Source of the DNA: an uncultured Clostridia bacterium
GTDB lineage: Bacteria; Bacillota; Clostridia; Oscillospirales; Acutalibacteraceae
Reading direction: 5' to 3'
Assembly: GCA_946407065.1 (NCBI GenBank)
Contig: CAMJMQ010000026.1
Coordinates: 1 to 34,725 of the forward strand
Length of the DNA stretch: 34,725 nucleotides
Below, in pieces: positions 31,913 to 34,725 of the stretch. Each line of letters opens with the position of its first letter. Position 1 is the first letter of the stretch. A program made the translations under genes and the position numbers. The notes beneath the pieces are model-generated. The model did not search any database and was not told the DNA's origin. It saw only the letters and a program-made list of their open reading frames with translations.

Positions 31913-32605
31913 CTATTTTTCAAAAAACCTGCGCCATTTCAAACCGTCCTTAAAGTTAAAAATTTTATCCTCCCATTTGATCATGGCGCTGATGATCAGT
32001 CCGTTGATCACCGCGCACAGCACCGTGCCCCACTTCACGCCGACAAATACGCCGAAGCCGAAGAAGATGAACGATAGCGCCACGGCAATGATGCAGCTTA
32101 TGATGTCATACACCCATTTCACCTTGCCGGTCGACAAATTAAAGTGTTTCGACACTTCTGCGACAAACAGCTCATACGCCTCGGGCGGGATATAGGTATG
32201 CAGTACCAGCGATACGCCGAAGGTGCAGAACAGCTCGCCGAGGACAAAGAACACGATCCGCAGCGCGAGATTCTCCGACGTGATCACGGGCGTCAGCCAC
32301 ATCACCAGATCCAACAAATAGCCGTAGAGCACCGCCGTGACAAAGGAGAAGAAGTAGGAGATCCGGAATTTGCGCACCACCATCATGAGCACGATCACTA
32401 AGAATAATTGCAAGGTATATTCCGCCACACCGAAGCTGAACCATTCCATCCCCGGCAGGGTGGAGATATAGCGGTGCAGGACATATGCCGGCGCGACCAC
32501 CATGCTCAAGCCGAAGTCGGCACGCTCCATAAAGGTCACGCCGAACACCAGTGAAATGATGCCGAACACATATGCCAACTCCGTATAAAACGTTCGTTTT
32601 TTCAT
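31913..32605 (-). CDS. YczE/DUF6198-type multi-span membrane protein
   Basis: This protein has 230 residues with about five hydrophobic spans (FGIISLVFGVTFM, LQLFLVIVLMMVV, FFSFVTAVLYGYLLDLVMWL, IVFFVLGELFCTFGVSLVLHTYI, IISCIIAVALSFIFFGFGVFVGV). The pattern ERADFGLSMVVAPAYVLH and the end GTVLCAVINGLIISAMIKW fit YczE-like proteins. Their substrate is not established. GGTAAGG lies upstream of the ATG. Its 3' end is only about 20 nt from the tRNA promoter, and no clear terminator separates them. Confidence 0.8.
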   Translation of the reverse strand: MKKRTFYTELAYVFGIISLVFGVTFMERADFGLSMVVAPAYVLHRYISTLPGMEWFSFGVAEYTLQLFLVIVLMMVVRKFRISYFFSFVTAVLYGYLLDLVMWLTPVITSENLALRIVFFVLGELFCTFGVSLVLHTYIPPEAYELFVAEVSKHFNLSTGKVKWVYDIISCIIAVALSFIFFGFGVFVGVKWGTVLCAVINGLIISAMIKWEDKIFNFKDGLKWRRFFEK

Positions 32606-32781
32606 AATCCTTACCCTTTCTCGCTCATTTTGTACATTCTCCCTATCAATCGGGTTCGGGTGTCCCGCCCTTCACTGTTAACTGATAACCGTTAACTAAA
32701 AAATTAAGCTCCCTGTGTTTGATACAGAAACACAGAAAGCTGTATAGGCGAATCATATCATATCTCTCGTCAAAAATCAAG

Positions 32782-32810
32782 TTGATTCTCTCTCCCCTGT
32801 CTGCTATAAT
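32782..32810 (+). promoter_or_regulatory. promoter of the CpsB-like gene
   Basis: TTGATT (32782-32787), a 17-bp spacer and TATAAT (32805-32810). The -10 is only 19 nt before the ATG, so the leader is little more than the ribosome-binding site. A hairpin CTGTGTTT/AAACACAG lies upstream (32713-32735). Confidence 0.85.
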
Positions 32811-32829
32811 AAGGAAAAGGAGGGATATC

Positions 32830-33552
32830 ATGCTTGATCTTCACAGCCACTTTTTGCCGAAAATGGACGACGGCAGTAAATCGACAGAAATGTCGATGGA
32901 AATGCTGCGTTCTTCGCGCGAGCAGGGCGTCACCACTATCGTTTCCACCTCGCATTTTTACGGCACGGATGAATCCCCCGAGCGGTTTTTACACCGCAGA
33001 CAACATACTTTCGATAAACTCCAACCGCTTTTGACCGATAACGATCCCGAGATCTTCCTCGGCGCCGAGGTATTCTATTATCCCGGCATCTCCCACAGCG
33101 ACAGCATCCCTGAGCTGATCATACAGGGTACCGACCTGCTGTTGATCGAAATGCCCTTCGTCACCTGGTCGGATAGGATCTTTGACGAGCTGATCTCCCT
33201 GCAATACAGCCATGATCTGCACATTGTGCTCGCGCACGTGGAGCGCTACCAATCCATCCAAAAGCGTGATATGTACGCGCAGCTCTTTGATCAGCCCTTC
33301 TACTTCCAGTGCAACGCCGAGGCGTTCACCTCGTGGCGTTCGCGCAAGTTGGCACTGAAAATGATCGATAACGATCTGCTGCACTTCATCGGCACCGACT
33401 GCCACAACACCGAAAAACGACCGCCCAATATGGATGAGGCGCGTAAGGTGATCGAAAAGAAACGCTCCCCTGCAGAATGGGCAAGGTTGAACCGCGAATT
33501 TGAAGAACGCTTCAACCGACATAAAACAAACAACACCCCCGGATCACTCTGA
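32830..33552 (+). CDS. CpsB/YwqE-type PHP-domain tyrosine-protein phosphatase
   Basis: This protein has 240 residues. The PHP metal-binding motifs are HSHFLPKMDDGS (5-16), STSHF, GAEVFYYPG, LAHVERY and GTDCHN. In Firmicutes this family removes phosphate from tyrosine on CpsD/Wze-type kinases and so controls polysaccharide polymerisation. AAGGAGGG precedes the ATG at 32830; the 37 codons upstream in frame would overlap the promoter. No capsule gene or tyrosine kinase is nearby in the window, so its partner is elsewhere. It sits alone between its own promoter and terminator. Confidence 0.92.
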   Translation: MLDLHSHFLPKMDDGSKSTEMSMEMLRSSREQGVTTIVSTSHFYGTDESPERFLHRRQHTFDKLQPLLTDNDPEIFLGAEVFYYPGISHSDSIPELIIQGTDLLLIEMPFVTWSDRIFDELISLQYSHDLHIVLAHVERYQSIQKRDMYAQLFDQPFYFQCNAEAFTSWRSRKLALKMIDNDLLHFIGTDCHNTEKRPPNMDEARKVIEKKRSPAEWARLNREFEERFNRHKTNNTPGSL

Positions 33553-33576
33553 TGAGTGTTTCCGAGGGTGTTTTTT
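33532..33576 (+). terminator. terminator of the CpsB-like gene
   Basis: AACACCC...GGATCACTC, a TGAT loop, GAGTGTTTCC...GGGTGTT, then TTTTTT. It overlaps the last codons of the gene. Confidence 0.88.
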
Positions 33577-33588
33577 AAACAGTGATCA

Positions 33589-34545
33589 TTAATATCTTCT
33601 TCTGCCCAGCATGACATCTGTCTGATAATTGACAGCGTTTTTTGCACCTAACACAGCGTTGGTATTTGTATTGATCGCACCGGTGATGATAGCCGTGTTG
33701 GCGGCGTTCTGGATCATAGATGCGACAGACAGAGCGTTGAGTCGTCTTAATTGCGCGTTGTTCTCACGGGTCAGGGCGTTGTTGATCTCCATCTCATTGC
33801 GAATAGAGGCGAGCTCGGATTCCTGAACCGCCCAGTGTTCGACCTGTGCGCGATATCTCAACTCGTCGATGTATAGGTTGATCAGCTCCTTATAGCTATC
33901 GGCACGGAAATTTCTGACAGCGTTGATAAAGTAATCTACCGCGTCGATACTCATATAATCGGGCGGATAATTGATCGCGTTGGCAAACTGGAGCAGATCA
34001 TCCTGTAAATATGCAAATTCGCGCGCAACCTGATCATAAGCGATCTGATTCTGCGAATTATGGACACGAATATTGGCGTTGTTTTTGTTTCGATTCACGT
34101 TGATGAGGGCGGCGATGCCGATCTCCGCGGCTACAATCAACAGATAAACAATCAACAAGATAATAAACGTGCTGATGTTCCTGCTCATTCCAAAAGCAAG
34201 TGTGACCATTCCGATAACCATCAAAGCGTAGGAGATGAATTTGACTGCCTTTCCTTTAAACAGGGAAAAGATGTATGAACCAAGTCCCGCGGCGATCATC
34301 AAAAGCGGGATCCATTGTCCGCCGAAGAGCGCTACGACCATAAACATGATCGCCAGTGTGATGTACGCCAATCTGCCGTAAGTCGCCATCGGAATACTGC
34401 GCGCAGTGATCAACTGCTGTTCTTCTCTGAAATTATTCAGTACCTTCGCCTGCTCGCGCGATTTTTCGATCACGTTAACGATCTTTTCTCTCAGGATACT
34501 TAAGTTCTGTATCCAGTTGTTTCTCATATTATTGTCCATTGTCAT
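33589..34545 (-). CDS. multi-span membrane protein of unknown function
   Basis: This protein has 318 residues. A charged N-terminal helix (about 10-48) is followed by four hydrophobic spans (about 57-150: LAYITLAIMFMVVALFG, PLLMIAAGLGSYIFSLF, ISYALMVIGMVTLAFGM, FIILLIVYLLIVAAEIGIAAL). A helical cytoplasmic part (about 155-275) follows, then a low-complexity Ala/Asn/Thr-rich tail (NAANTAIITGAINTNTNAVL). AAGGAGG lies 8 nt before the ATG. The helical regions suggest self-assembly or a scaffold. Convergent to the CpsB-like gene. I do not recognise the family. Confidence 0.75.
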   Translation of the reverse strand: MTMDNNMRNNWIQNLSILREKIVNVIEKSREQAKVLNNFREEQQLITARSIPMATYGRLAYITLAIMFMVVALFGGQWIPLLMIAAGLGSYIFSLFKGKAVKFISYALMVIGMVTLAFGMSRNISTFIILLIVYLLIVAAEIGIAALINVNRNKNNANIRVHNSQNQIAYDQVAREFAYLQDDLLQFANAINYPPDYMSIDAVDYFINAVRNFRADSYKELINLYIDELRYRAQVEHWAVQESELASIRNEMEINNALTRENNAQLRRLNALSVASMIQNAANTAIITGAINTNTNAVLGAKNAVNYQTDVMLGRRRY

Positions 34546-34564
34546 CCTATATTCCTCCTTGGAT

Positions 34565-34621
34565 ATTGTGTTTCACAATCGTAATTTTTTCATCCGTTGT
34601 GATTTTCAATTGTGTATACAC
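34565..34621 (-). promoter_or_regulatory. dyads upstream of the membrane-protein gene
   Basis: ATTGTG-TTT-CACAAT (34565-34579) and the palindrome GTGTATACAC (34612-34621) lie in the leader or promoter of the gene at 33589-34545. They look like operators. No clear -35/-10 pair is seen. Confidence 0.45.
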
Positions 34622-34653
34622 CCAAAAAAGAAAAGTGTGACAAAAAATTTAAA

Positions 34654-34713
34654 AGCGCCCGCATATGCGGGCGCTCAGCTTGTCGAAAAAGCTCAGCGAA
34701 AGCTGGGCTTTTT
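34654..34713. terminator. palindrome and terminator at the window edge
   Basis: A 22-bp perfect palindrome (34654-34675; arms AGCGCCCGCA and TGCGGGCGCT around TA) is followed by AAAAAGCTCAGC/GCTGGGCTTTTT (34686-34697/34702-34713) with a GAAA loop. The second is a good terminator, probably for a gene entering from the right. Confidence 0.75.
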
Positions 34714-34725
34714 GCTTTAAATGTG

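Overview
The window looks like chromosome of a gut Clostridia bacterium, most likely Ruminococcus or a close Oscillospiraceae relative. The basis is a dockerin-type calcium-binding repeat in a secreted protein, BspA-type leucine-rich repeats, a transposon-type TnpV protein, strong AGGAGG ribosome-binding sites and TTGACA-17-TATAAT promoters. The genus is an inference; no rRNA is present.

Left region (1-13.8 kb): tRNA-Thr(GGT), then a cell-surface and signalling block. An ECF-type sigma factor is fused through a transmembrane segment to a large extracytoplasmic domain. It is followed by a small membrane-anchored paralogue of that domain and a secreted dockerin/Cys-His-rich/Big protein. On the opposite strand are a PASTA-less PknB-like Ser/Thr kinase with one membrane span, an HTH protein made of two related halves, a secreted protein whose N-terminal module resembles the end of the sigma fusion, and a small membrane protein. 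The block ends with a 1104-residue secreted protein (BspA LRR, CAP domain, Big-like domain, four FN3-like repeats). A shared TTTTGGGAAA motif 16-17 bp before a -10 box lies upstream of the sigma gene and of both divergent genes near 10.2 kb, suggesting one ECF regulon.

Middle region (about 14.0-31.5 kb): an integrated element at the 3' end of a tRNA-Leu(TAA) gene. A 20-bp tRNA-end sequence is repeated at both ends (19/20 match), with a further 16-bp copy at 13812, which suggests two stacked insertions. The left part carries an orphan HicB antitoxin, a class II Fic protein, a tyrosine integrase with an upstream XRE repressor, a small HTH protein, an excisionase-like protein, a DUF6291 protein and a MobC-like relaxosome protein. 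The MobC-like gene lies between two inverted oriT-like copies. No relaxase is present.

The cargo is a tightly packed five-gene operon (20.4-30.1 kb): coiled-coil TIR protein, HsdM, HsdS, a six-span membrane KAP-type ATPase and HsdR. The genes overlap or nearly touch, so they are probably expressed together. I read it as a composite defence system: a type I restriction-modification core with a TIR NADase-like effector and a membrane ATPase. I do not recognise it as a named system. A convergent HTH gene and a TnpV gene close the element.

Right region (31.5-34.7 kb): leftward tRNA operon Met-Glu-Leu with a consensus promoter, a YczE-like (DUF6198) membrane protein, a CpsB/YwqE-type PHP phosphatase, and a multi-span membrane protein of unknown function.
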